From Legionellaceae bacterium (GTDB lineage: Bacteria > Pseudomonadota > Gammaproteobacteria > Legionellales > Legionellaceae): a DNA stretch of 23,528 bases. Shown piece by piece: positions 7,634 through 15,565 of this stretch. The stretch lies in NCBI GenBank assembly GCA_947504795.1, contig CANNJG010000007.1:1-23528 (forward strand). The letters run 5' to 3'. How positions within the stretch are numbered: position 1 is the stretch's first letter; each line of letters starts with the position of its first letter. The notes beneath the pieces are model-generated. The model had not been told where the DNA came from. It did not search any database and saw nothing but the letters and a program-made list of their open reading frames with translations. The position numbers and the translations under genes were made by a program.

Positions 7634-8910
7634 GCGCTTCGCGCTTGCAAGGCGCAATAACGATCCCGTCCTCAAAGTCGCATACGTTACGTGCGATTTT
7701 GTTTGCGAGTTTAGCCCGTGGACAATCGACTATTCGGCAGTATTTGCCGTCGCCGGATACGCAAGCGATGATTGCAGCCTGTCGGTTATTCGGCGCTGAA
7801 ATCCAAGTGACACCCCAACACCTAATGATTATCGGTACGGCAGGCAAACCCAAAACCCCTGAGAATGTGATTGATGCCGGCAATTCAGGTCAAGTATTGC
7901 GTTTTGTTGCAGCGGTGGCAGCATTAACTTCGGGATACACCATTGTGACCGGTGATGCATCGGTACGCACAAATCGTCCGGTGCAACCTCTATTGGACGG
8001 ATTACAGCATTTAGACGTATTTGCGGTGTCGGCACAAGGCAATGGCTCTGCTCCGATTATCATCAAAGGGCCCTTGCAAGGTGGACAGACCAAGTTGGAC
8101 GGAGAAGATTCGCAACCTGTTTCTGCATTATTGATTGCATCCGCTTTTGCGCCTAATCCCACGACTATCCTGGTCACCAACCCCGGAGAAACCCCTTGGA
8201 TTGAGTTGACCTTGGATTGGTTACGGCGTTTAAATATTGTGGTTCAACATCAGGGTTACACCCACTATAGCGTCATGGGTCAGGCCGCCTATTCTGGCTT
8301 CGATTATACCGTCCCCGGTGATTTTAGTTCATGCGCTTTTCCCTTGGTGGCGGCGTTGATAACAAATTCTGCGCTGAGTTTACAGAATTTGGATATGCAA
8401 GATGTACAAGGTGATAAAGCTTTAATCATGACTTTACAAGAAATGGGGGCTCGTATCATTATTGATGCGGATAATCGCTGCGTCCACATCGAACCGGGCG
8501 CAACGTTAATCGGTCAAACCGTCGATGTGAATCGTTATATTGATGCGCTGCCTATCTTAGCGGTATTGGCTTGCTTTACACAAGGTGAAACGCTGATCAC
8601 AGGCGCCGCAATTGCACGTAAGAAGGAATCGGATCGGTTAGCAGCGATCACTCAAATGCTGCAGCGCATGGGGGCGTCAATTAAGGAATTACCCGATGGT
8701 TTGCGTATTCAACCTGCAGTGTTGCAAGGTGCCAGGGTATCGAGCTTTGCCGATCACCGAATTGCAATGGCGTTAACCGTGGCAGGATTAGCTGCCAAAG
8801 GCGAAACGGTTATTACCGATACGTCTTGTGTAGAAAAGAGTTATCCGAATTTTGTTGCATCGATGCAACAGGTAGGGGCTATCCTTGACGAAGTAGTCAC
8901 TGAAGGATGA
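7618..8910 (+). CDS. aroA: 3-phosphoshikimate 1-carboxyvinyltransferase (EPSP synthase), chlamydia-like
   Basis: Transfers the enolpyruvyl group of PEP to shikimate-3-phosphate, the sixth shikimate step. The 430-residue product shows the two-domain EPSP synthase pattern: PSSKSHTLRA at 17-26, DAGNSGQVLRF at 86-96, ASVRTNRPVQPLLDGL, DGEDSQPVSALL, VPGDFSSCAF, IDALPILAVLACF, RKKESDRL and DHRIAMAL, then a KSYPNF ending. The SHTLRAILFASL / SPDTQAM wording is, from memory, very close to Chlamydia AroA and unlike E. coli (PGDKS...). At the two positions matching E. coli Thr97 and Pro101, in the PEP/glyphosate loop, it has Gln92 and Phe96. The ATG 7618 lies inside the end of the DAHP synthase gene (16-base overlap), which implies coupled translation. 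Confidence 0.96.
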   Translation: MPYRVSASRLQGAITIPSSKSHTLRAILFASLARGQSTIRQYLPSPDTQAMIAACRLFGAEIQVTPQHLMIIGTAGKPKTPENVIDAGNSGQVLRFVAAVAALTSGYTIVTGDASVRTNRPVQPLLDGLQHLDVFAVSAQGNGSAPIIIKGPLQGGQTKLDGEDSQPVSALLIASAFAPNPTTILVTNPGETPWIELTLDWLRRLNIVVQHQGYTHYSVMGQAAYSGFDYTVPGDFSSCAFPLVAALITNSALSLQNLDMQDVQGDKALIMTLQEMGARIIIDADNRCVHIEPGATLIGQTVDVNRYIDALPILAVLACFTQGETLITGAAIARKKESDRLAAITQMLQRMGASIKELPDGLRIQPAVLQGARVSSFADHRIAMALTVAGLAAKGETVITDTSCVEKSYPNFVASMQQVGAILDEVVTEG

Positions 8911-8925
8911 TAGGGAGATCCTCAC

Positions 8926-9474
8926 ATGAACAACATCATTTTGATTGGCTTCAAGTCGTGTGGTAAAACGTCGGTGGGTACCCTGCTCGCTCAGCGGTTA
9001 AAGCTACCCTTTATCGACACGGATGACCTTATTGTCCAACGTCATTTGTCGAATACCGGGATAGGGTTGAATATCGCCGATATGTATCGAATCCGCAGAG
9101 ACGTGTATTTTCGTGATGTAGAAAAGCAAGTGGTGAGGCATATGGATACAGTCCAAACAACACATGTGATTGCAACGGGGGGTGGGAGTATCGTTGATGC
9201 AGAGAATCGTTGGCGCTTAAAACAGTTGGGGCTAGTGGTGCATTTATCGCTTTCTCTTGACCGCTTGAAAACGCGGATCCAAGCGCAACCGACTTCGGCA
9301 ATATTTGAAGACGATCCAGGCGAGACCCGTTTTATGGATTTATATACGCAACGTTTGCCTCTCTATCAACAGTTAGCAGATATTGAATTTAACACAGAAG
9401 ATAAATCGGTAGCCGAGGTCGCAGCAGGGTTATTCTCTGTGATTCAACCAAGATTATCTGCTGGGTTAATCTAA
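8926..9474 (+). CDS. aroK: Shikimate kinase
   Basis: Phosphorylates shikimate at the 3-hydroxyl with ATP. The 182 residues are near the family's usual 170-180. Walker A is GFKSCGKT (8-15), followed by the shikimate-binding Asp of DTD (31-33), FR at 62-63 (equivalent of the substrate-binding arginine), GGG at 85-87 and Arg143 in QRLPLY near the end. The P-loop reads GFKSCGKT, whereas enterobacterial AroK/AroL have GPMGAGKS-type loops. The stretch between DTDD and FR is longer and quite divergent (SNTGIGLNIADMYRIRRD). Ribosome binding site GGGAG lies eight bases before ATG 8926. The gene sits 15 bases after aroA and 10 before aroC. It could equally be named aroL; nothing distinguishes the two. 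Confidence 0.95.
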   Translation: MNNIILIGFKSCGKTSVGTLLAQRLKLPFIDTDDLIVQRHLSNTGIGLNIADMYRIRRDVYFRDVEKQVVRHMDTVQTTHVIATGGGSIVDAENRWRLKQLGLVVHLSLSLDRLKTRIQAQPTSAIFEDDPGETRFMDLYTQRLPLYQQLADIEFNTEDKSVAEVAAGLFSVIQPRLSAGLI

Positions 9475-9484
9475 GGAACGTAGG

Positions 9485-10579
9485 ATGGCGAGTAATGCAT
9501 TTGGCAATATTTTTCGAATCACGACTTGGGGCGAATCTCATGGGAAAGCCATTGGGGTGGTGATTGATGGGTGTCCTGCGGGGGTGATGGTTCATAATGA
9601 CGACATCAATCATGCCTTATCGTTTCGCGTGCCCGGTAAAACGCCTTATACCAGTCCACGGCAAGAAACGGATCGGGCTGAAGTGTATTCAGGCGTTTTT
9701 GACGGCAAAACCACGGGTACGCCCCTTTCTATCATCATACATAATCATGATGCGGATTCGAGTAAATATGATGCGCTCAAAGATATATTACGCCCCGGGC
9801 ATGCAAACTTTACCTATTTGAAAAAATACGGTGAAGTATTCGATCACCGGGGTGGCGGGCGCGCATCAGCGCGTGAAACGGCTTGTCGTGTGGCTGCCGC
9901 CGCCGTGGCTAAAAAAATTTTACAGCATGCGGGAATAGATACTTGTGCGTATATTACTGAGATAGGCACAATTGACGCGACGCTGACCCTAAGCGATGTG
10001 TCAACTATCCGAACCGCCACCTATGCAAGTTCGATTTATTGTCCCGACCCGTGCGCAGCAGCCAACATGATCCTCGCGTTGAAGAGCGCCAAAGAAGCAG
10101 GGGATTCACTAGGAGGGGTGGTGGGGTTTTTGGCTACGGGATTACCCGAGGGATTGGGGGACCCGATTTATGAGAAATTGGAAGCAAATTTAGCCAAAGC
10201 CATGTTGAGTTTGCCCGCGAGTAAAGGCTTTGAAATGGGTGACGGATTTCTTGCGTCGCGGATGATGGGGTCCACCCATAATGACGCGTTTTGTCAGACG
10301 AATAACCACATTCATACCACAACCAATCATGCAGGCGGAACCTTAGGCGGTATTTCTACCGGCATGCCGTTACTCGGGCGCGTGGCGTTCAAACCAACCT
10401 CAAGTATTGCCAAAGCACAACCGACGGTGGATCGCCAAGGCCAAGCCGCATGGATGCAACTGCCAGAAGGATCACGCCATGATCCCTGCGTGGCGATTCG
10501 TGCGGTACCGGTGGTGGATGCGATGTGTGCGTTAGTGTTGGTGGATGCCCTGTTGCTGAATCGGTGTGCACGATTATGA
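9485..10579 (+). CDS. aroC: Chorismate synthase
   Basis: Converts EPSP to chorismate with reduced FMN, the last common aromatic step. 364 residues, normal length. Seen: TTWGESHG (13-20) with His19, RPGHANFTY with His106, HRGGGRASARET (121-132) and SRHDPCVAIRAVPVVDAM near the C-terminus. The N-terminal FGNIFRITTWGESHGKAIG and C-terminal wording resemble chlamydial and Bacteroidetes AroC more than gammaproteobacterial AroC (TTFGESHG...). One oddity: the basic RRRPG segment that follows the first helix is here FRVPG (47-51), leaving one of three arginines. AAGGA at 9473-9477 lies seven bases before the ATG. Its stop overlaps the aroB start in an ATGA. Confidence 0.96.
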   Translation: MASNAFGNIFRITTWGESHGKAIGVVIDGCPAGVMVHNDDINHALSFRVPGKTPYTSPRQETDRAEVYSGVFDGKTTGTPLSIIIHNHDADSSKYDALKDILRPGHANFTYLKKYGEVFDHRGGGRASARETACRVAAAAVAKKILQHAGIDTCAYITEIGTIDATLTLSDVSTIRTATYASSIYCPDPCAAANMILALKSAKEAGDSLGGVVGFLATGLPEGLGDPIYEKLEANLAKAMLSLPASKGFEMGDGFLASRMMGSTHNDAFCQTNNHIHTTTNHAGGTLGGISTGMPLLGRVAFKPTSSIAKAQPTVDRQGQAAWMQLPEGSRHDPCVAIRAVPVVDAMCALVLVDALLLNRCARL

Positions 10580-11691
10580 GCCAAACCTTGCAAGTGGGGT
10601 CGTATACCCTGCATATCGGTGAAGAATTGCTCGACGCTTCTTTTTTAGTGACACGCTACCCGATTTTGCAAACGAAGCGCTTGGCAATTATTACGGATAG
10701 TCATTTAGTCGATACCTACGGCAAGGCATTACGCCAGCAGTTCACCACGTTGGGACTCTCTGCAGAACTCTTGTCATTTTCAGCAGGGGAAGCGCATAAG
10801 ACCCGCGAGACCAAACAACAGTTAGAAGATACCTTGTTATCTAAACAATTTGGACGTGACTCGTGCTTATTCGCTTTAGGCGGTGGCGTAGTCAACGATA
10901 TGGTGGGGTTTTTAGCAGCGACCTATTGTCGCGGGGTACCGGCATTCTATTTACCGACGACCTTATTGGCGATGATTGACGCGAGTATTGGCGGGAAAAC
11001 CGGAGTCAATACGCCTCTGGGTAAAAATTTGATCGGCTCCATAACCCAACCGCACGCAGTGGTGATGGATATTCAGACATTAAAAACCCTGCCTTTACCT
11101 GAATGGCGCAATGGTATTGCAGAAATGATCAAACATAGTTTCATCGCGAATGCTGACTTATTTACTGGCTTACAGCAGTCAGCAAGCCCGCATGCGTGTA
11201 CAGATCCAGCGACATTAATCACCCTGATTTACCAAAATTGTTTGATTAAAAAAACCATTGTTGAGCAAGATGAATTTGAGCAAGGGTTACGCCAATTATT
11301 GAATTTTGGTCATACGATTGGCCATGCTGTTGAAACACTCGAGAATTATAAAATAGGTCACGGCGAGGCAGTGGCCATGGGCATGCTGGTCGAGTGTCAT
11401 TTAGCGGTGCAAGCAGGCCATTTAGAAGCCCATGTAGTGACAACGTTGGAAGAAACATTGCGTGCGTACGGATTACCACTAACAACCCAGGTTTTTCAAG
11501 ATAAGGCGACGTTTGTGCAGGCTTTAATTTTAGACAAGAAGTCAATTCAAAAGGCACCAAGATTTGTATTGTTAGAGACTATTGGGTGCCCGCACTATGC
11601 AAACGGCCAGTACGCCCATCCTGTGTTATCCGAATACTTAGATGCCGCATTAGAATGGGCAAATGAGCGTTTTTACAAAGCTGGCGCATAG
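10576..11691 (+). CDS. aroB: 3-dehydroquinate synthase
   Basis: NAD+- and metal-dependent cyclisation of DAHP to 3-dehydroquinate, the second shikimate step. I start it at ATG 10576, which overlaps the aroC stop as ATGA. An in-frame codon at 10525 would add residues read from inside aroC and has no support. The 371-residue product begins MSQTLQVGSYTLHIG. Landmarks are SAGEAHKT, GGGVVNDMVGF (NAD site), PTTLLAMIDASIGGKTGVN, KNLIGS, EWRNGIAEMIKH, NFGHTIGHAVE and HGEAVAMGM, which together provide the Glu/His/His metal ligands. It is last in the aro operon. No terminator is obvious after it, but a new promoter for the next pair is likely. Confidence 0.96.
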   Translation: MSQTLQVGSYTLHIGEELLDASFLVTRYPILQTKRLAIITDSHLVDTYGKALRQQFTTLGLSAELLSFSAGEAHKTRETKQQLEDTLLSKQFGRDSCLFALGGGVVNDMVGFLAATYCRGVPAFYLPTTLLAMIDASIGGKTGVNTPLGKNLIGSITQPHAVVMDIQTLKTLPLPEWRNGIAEMIKHSFIANADLFTGLQQSASPHACTDPATLITLIYQNCLIKKTIVEQDEFEQGLRQLLNFGHTIGHAVETLENYKIGHGEAVAMGMLVECHLAVQAGHLEAHVVTTLEETLRAYGLPLTTQVFQDKATFVQALILDKKSIQKAPRFVLLETIGCPHYANGQYAHPVLSEYLDAALEWANERFYKAGA

Positions 11692-11707
11692 CAAAAATAA
11701 ACAGTGC

Positions 11708-11735
11708 TTACACTAGATAAACCTGCCAAGATAAT
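11708..11735 (+). promoter_or_regulatory. Candidate promoter for the fucose/glycosyltransferase pair
   Basis: TTACAC (11708-11713), 16 bases, GATAAT (11730-11735), in the 83-base gap after aroB. Each box has four or five consensus matches. The start point would be near 11742, leaving about 33 bases before ATG 11775. Confidence 0.4.
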
Positions 11736-11774
11736 GCAAAATATCGCCTGTTAGATTTGTGCTTAGGCGTCGTC

Positions 11775-12734
11775 ATGTCACTCAACTCCAAAATATACAT
11801 TGCGGGTCACAATGGAATGGCAGGTTCGGCTATTGTTAGGCAATTGCGCCAACGTGGCTACAATCAGTTGTTGCTAAGAAATCGTGATGAGCTCGATCTA
11901 ACCCAACAACACGCTGTTCGAGAGTTTTTTTTGCGAGAACGTCCGGATTATGTTTTTTTAGCTGCCGCTCGCGTGGGCGGAATCCTCGCAAATAATACGT
12001 ACCGAGCCGAGTTTCTCTATGATAATTTAATGATTGAAACCAACGTCATCCATGCAGCCTGGGAAGCAGGCGTAAAACGCTTACTATTTTTGGGATCTAG
12101 CTGCATTTACCCCCGCGACTGCCCACAACCCATCCGCGAAGAGTATTTGTTAACCGGCCGATTAGAAGACACCAATGAGCCGTATGCGATAGCCAAAATT
12201 GCAGGCATCAAATTGTGCGAGAGTTACAATCGCCAATATGGCACCCAATTTGTCAGTGTGATGCCAACCAATCTCTATGGCCCCAACGATAATTATGATT
12301 TACACAATAGCCATGTACTCCCTGCGCTTATTCGCAAGGCACACGAAGGAAAAATGCAGCACCAAAAAGAATTCTCTGTATGGGGAACCGGCACACCCAA
12401 ACGCGAATTTTTATATGTAGACGATATGGCTGAAGCTTGCCTCTTCATTATGGAACAGGATCTAACCTCAGGCCCATTCAATGTTGGTACCGGCAAAGAT
12501 ATTAGCATTATCAATTTAGCCAAGATGGTCTTAGACATTGTAGGGTTTCAAGCCGAGATTACGTTTAACCCCGAAAAACCCGATGGCACCCCCCAAAAAT
12601 TATTACACGTTGAACGCCTCCGCGAATTAGGGTGGGAGGCAAAAACATCACTTGAAGAAGGGATTCGTCTTGCTTATCAGGATTTTTTACGAACAACAGA
12701 TTCTTCCTTATTGCCTTTATCTGAGTGTCATTAA
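11775..12734 (+). CDS. fcl: GDP-L-fucose synthase
   Basis: NADPH-dependent epimerase/reductase turning GDP-4-keto-6-deoxy-mannose into GDP-L-fucose for surface glycans. From ATG 11775 it has 319 residues (E. coli Fcl/WcaG 321) and starts MSLNSKIYIAGHNGMAG, with the Rossmann GxxGxxG at 11-17. The short-chain dehydrogenase catalytic set is visible: Ser109-Cys110 in GSSCIYP, Tyr137 and Lys141 in PYAIAK, and His180 in NSHVLPAL. TTAGG at 11763-11767 is a plausible ribosome binding site for this start. The in-frame TTG 11757 has none. The dehydratase that makes the substrate (Gmd) is not in the window. The glycosyltransferase gene follows with no gap. Confidence 0.95.
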   Translation: MSLNSKIYIAGHNGMAGSAIVRQLRQRGYNQLLLRNRDELDLTQQHAVREFFLRERPDYVFLAAARVGGILANNTYRAEFLYDNLMIETNVIHAAWEAGVKRLLFLGSSCIYPRDCPQPIREEYLLTGRLEDTNEPYAIAKIAGIKLCESYNRQYGTQFVSVMPTNLYGPNDNYDLHNSHVLPALIRKAHEGKMQHQKEFSVWGTGTPKREFLYVDDMAEACLFIMEQDLTSGPFNVGTGKDISIINLAKMVLDIVGFQAEITFNPEKPDGTPQKLLHVERLRELGWEAKTSLEEGIRLAYQDFLRTTDSSLLPLSECH

Positions 12735-13490
12735 ATGTCCGCACCCTTAATTACCGTTGCAGTTCCCTCATTTCAACAAGGATCCTTTTTAGAAAAATCA
12801 TTGACGTCGATTCTATCCCAGCAATTACCGATAGAACTCATGGTCATAGATGGCGGATCAACAGACAATTCCACTGACATTATTCAACACTTTGCGTCCG
12901 AGCTGACGTATTGGCGCAGTCATCGCGACAAAGGTCAATCCAATGCGATTAATGAAGGGATACGCAAAGGCACTGCACCTTATGTCTGCTGGTTAAATAG
13001 CGATGATTGGTTTTTGCCTAATGGCTTAGCCGCACTGGTTCAAGCTTTAGAGAAATCCCCAGACGCCCCTATGGCGTATGGGCGAGTCTGGAACGTTCAA
13101 CAAAATAACCAAAGGCGTCAACCGATTTGGGTAGAACCTTTCAGTGAAAAACGTCTCGCATTGCGCTGTATCATTTCTCAACCCGGCACCCTCATGCGGC
13201 GTTCGGTTTGGGAAGCCTTGCAGGGACTTAATGAGTATCTGGATATGGTTATGGATTACGATCTATGGTGGCGAAGCTATAAACGTTTTGGCGCCCCGGT
13301 ATTTATAAATGACTTTGTGGCTGTCAATCGTGAACATGCTGCTACCAAAACCAACACTAAACGCTTCTTACACTATCAAGAAGCCATTCGTATTATCCAA
13401 GAACACCATGGCCGTGTGCCACTTAAATGGTGGCTATATCAGCCTTATGCGGTTTGGTTTAAAACGCTGTGTAACCGCTATTCTCAATAA
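12735..13490 (+). CDS. Family 2 glycosyltransferase
   Basis: A 251-residue GT-A fold glycosyltransferase of family 2, cytoplasmic, with no membrane segment strong enough to span. Seen: ITVAVPSFQQGSFLEKSL at the N-terminus, VIDGGSTDNS (37-46) for the nucleotide, RDKGQSNAINEG (64-75), the metal-binding NSDDW (88-92) in the place of DXD, SQPGTLMRRSVW, and MDYDLWWR (acceptor-side). This wording (DKGQSNAINEG, QPGTLMRRSVW) is typical of enzymes that build O-antigen or capsule. Its ATG directly abuts the fcl stop, so the two are cotranscribed. Fucose is an attractive donor sugar, but that is inference from the neighbour only; the donor cannot be read from the sequence. Confidence 0.9.
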   Translation: MSAPLITVAVPSFQQGSFLEKSLTSILSQQLPIELMVIDGGSTDNSTDIIQHFASELTYWRSHRDKGQSNAINEGIRKGTAPYVCWLNSDDWFLPNGLAALVQALEKSPDAPMAYGRVWNVQQNNQRRQPIWVEPFSEKRLALRCIISQPGTLMRRSVWEALQGLNEYLDMVMDYDLWWRSYKRFGAPVFINDFVAVNREHAATKTNTKRFLHYQEAIRIIQEHHGRVPLKWWLYQPYAVWFKTLCNRYSQ

Positions 13491-13611
13491 CACACGTTCA
13501 TCGCGCCTAGCAATACAAGCGCCAAGGTGAGCATATGTATGGTATACAAATAAACGATTAGATTTTTATCATTAAATAATGTCTAATTCACAACGTCACT
13601 TTGCTTGTCGG

Positions 13612-13647
13612 CAGGATCCAGGCATTTAACACGATCGTTGGATCCTG
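13612..13647. repeat. 9-bp inverted repeat (hairpin) in the gap before tRNA-Leu
   Basis: CAGGATCCA (13612-13620) and TGGATCCTG (13639-13647) are perfect complements around an 18-base loop. No T-run follows on either strand, so I do not call it a terminator. Each arm contains the palindrome GGATCC. Apart from this and the tRNA promoter, the 272-base gap 13491-13762 shows nothing recognisable. Confidence 0.45.
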
Positions 13648-13721
13648 AGCAAAAGGCCCGGGACGCAGACGGTTAGCGTTATTGACGACCAAACATGATC
13701 TAGCCCTAATGCAACCTCATA

Positions 13722-13750
13722 TTGACACCAACGCGGTTCTTAGGTAACTT
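13722..13750 (+). promoter_or_regulatory. Predicted promoter of tRNA-Leu
   Basis: Perfect -35 TTGACA (13722-13727), 17 bases, then TAACTT (13745-13750), which keeps the important first, second and last bases of the -10. The start point would fall near 13757, about six bases before the mature tRNA 5' end. Confidence 0.5.
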
Positions 13751-13762
13751 AGTCGCTCACAT

Positions 13763-13849
13763 GCCGAGGTGGTGGAATTGGTAGACACGCTAGCTTCAGG
13801 TGCTAGTGGGGGAAACTCCGTGGAGGTTCGAGTCCTCTTCTCGGTACCA
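13763..13849 (+). tRNA. tRNA-Leu (anticodon CAG)
   Basis: 87 bases including an encoded CCA (13847-13849). The acceptor stem GCCGAGG pairs with TCTCGGT (two G-U pairs), with discriminator A. The anticodon stem CTAGC/GCTAG encloses the seven-base loop TTCAGGT, giving anticodon CAG (reads CUG). A long variable arm (GGGGGAAACTCC region) is typical of class II leucine tRNAs, and the T arm GGAGG-TTCGAGT-CCTCT is intact. It is a single gene, with no other tRNA nearby. Downstream, 13850-13991 has no clear terminator. Confidence 0.97.
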
Positions 13850-13991
13850 TATTAAATAATCAAAGAGTTTGCAGCGATTGATCAATAGGCCTAACCAACG
13901 ACCATTTGCAGGCTTTAGTGATGCGCTCAAATCTATAAGACCTTATGCCCTGCGTGCATTAGCTTGTCCGAGACATCTTAGGGAGATCTAA

Positions 13992-15485
13992 GTGACCCTT
14001 TTAGGCCAATTAACCACGCAAATCCAACGGCGTCAAGCCACCCATATAGTGATGATTACCTTCTGGAGTCAGTTTGCAGCCTTCGCCTTTAATACTATCT
14101 TTATTTTATTTTTAACCCGACCGATAGCGATGCATGGCCTTGGTTATAGTCAAGGTAAAGCCTATGCTTTTATTGGCATCTACAATGCAACAGGTTATCT
14201 GACACCTATTCTAGGAGGAGCTATAGCCGACAAAGTGTTGGGATTACGTCGCAGTATTTTGCTAGCCGGATTTCTTTTGGCGTTTGCTTATTTGCTCTTA
14301 ATATTAAGCGAATATACCCTCACGACCAGAGGCGACATCCTATTTTTAGCGGCCATTGCCGCTATCCCCGCAGCGAATTCTTTACTCATGGGAACTGCAT
14401 CCGCGCTGATTTCTAAGATTTATAGCAGCAATGCCGTCAAAGCTAAAGCAGCAATGACGTACTATTATTTGGCCATTAACTTGGGGGGATTGTTGGCAAC
14501 TTTTATTGCCCCCACATTATTCGATAGTCATTATGGTGCCTTATCAGTATTTGCTTTAGCATTCGCAGGCAAAGCAATTGCTGCGCTTAATTTTGCCTAT
14601 CGTTATTCTATTTACGACTCAATCGCGTCGGGTCCAGATAAAGAACCCCTCACGGCCAAAAGGGTTCTCCGCGTTATCGCCTATTTGATTGCACTTTATG
14701 CATTTGCTTTAACCGCGCTTTTACATATCCATTTTTTTTCTATGATCATCACCACCGGATGTTTGTTAGGAATCGGTTGGTTTTTAATTACAACGAGTTT
14801 ACTGAAACCCCACACACGCACCAAACAATTTATTGCCTTACTCTTAACCATAGAAGCCATTGTTTTTTTTGTAATTTATAATCAGATGAATACCACGCTC
14901 ATATTATTTGCCCTAAACAATTCGACAAATCAACTCTTTGGGCTCACCCTCTCTCCTGCACACTATCAAGTGCTGAACCCTCTTTTAATCATTATCTTGG
15001 GATTACAGCTTCCGCGTTTTTATAAACGATTTCCGAGATTTTCTATTCCTTATCAATTTGCTTGCGGCACCTTACTTGCAGGCATAGCGTTACTAACCTT
15101 AGCCTTGGCACCAAGTATGCACCAAGACGGCATGATTAGCGCTTATGTCATCGCGTTCACTTATATTCTGATTAGCCTTGCTGAATTATGGGTCAGTGCC
15201 ATTGGGTTGAGTATGATAGGGTTATATTGTGATCAAAAAACGCTAGGCTTTGCCATGGGTATTTGGTACTTAGCGTGCTCGTTATCAAATACGATCTCAG
15301 GCCGTATCTCACAATGGGTCGCGATCCCAGAAGGCACCACCAATCCCATACACAGCCTTGCCATGTATCAACATTATTACCAACATATGAGTATCGCAGC
15401 CTGTCTAATTGCTGGTGTCATGGTCTTTATCGCTTATCAGTTACATGCTCGATTAGATAAAAAGACGCCTAACGTCTTAGTTTAA
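13992..15485 (+). CDS. POT/PTR2-family MFS transporter lacking the ExxER proton motif
   Basis: A 497-residue inner-membrane protein with 12 or more hydrophobic segments. Family marks of proton-dependent oligopeptide transporters are present: GGAIADKVLGLRRSILLAG (75-93, PTR2 signature 1), TYYYLAINLGG near residues 155-165 (signature 2), and IYNQMNTTLILFALNN with PAHYQVLNPL (compare QMPTSLNLF and FQALNP in DtpA). But the first-helix motif ExxERFxYY, which carries proton coupling and peptide binding, reads TFWSQFAAF (23-31), so both glutamates and the arginine are gone. It is probably a transporter of changed substrate or mechanism. GTG 13992 is chosen because GGGAG at 13981-13985 is six bases upstream. 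It lies between tRNA-Leu and an IS stump. Confidence 0.9.
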   Translation: MTLLGQLTTQIQRRQATHIVMITFWSQFAAFAFNTIFILFLTRPIAMHGLGYSQGKAYAFIGIYNATGYLTPILGGAIADKVLGLRRSILLAGFLLAFAYLLLILSEYTLTTRGDILFLAAIAAIPAANSLLMGTASALISKIYSSNAVKAKAAMTYYYLAINLGGLLATFIAPTLFDSHYGALSVFALAFAGKAIAALNFAYRYSIYDSIASGPDKEPLTAKRVLRVIAYLIALYAFALTALLHIHFFSMIITTGCLLGIGWFLITTSLLKPHTRTKQFIALLLTIEAIVFFVIYNQMNTTLILFALNNSTNQLFGLTLSPAHYQVLNPLLIIILGLQLPRFYKRFPRFSIPYQFACGTLLAGIALLTLALAPSMHQDGMISAYVIAFTYILISLAELWVSAIGLSMIGLYCDQKTLGFAMGIWYLACSLSNTISGRISQWVAIPEGTTNPIHSLAMYQHYYQHMSIAACLIAGVMVFIAYQLHARLDKKTPNVLV

Positions 15486-15565
15486 AGTGGTTGTTGACAT
15501 CCTACCCAAAAATAACGGATGCCAAAAATAGCGTTTTCTCGTAATCTACGCACAGGAGATTCTTC

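Noticed and set aside
10525..10575. An upstream in-frame start for aroB.
   Set aside because: It would read 17 extra residues from inside aroC. ATG 10576 overlaps the aroC stop as ATGA and gives the normal N-terminus.
15494..15499. TTGACA as a promoter for the IS stump and the DUF2490 gene.
   Set aside because: No acceptable -10 box lies 15-19 bases downstream.
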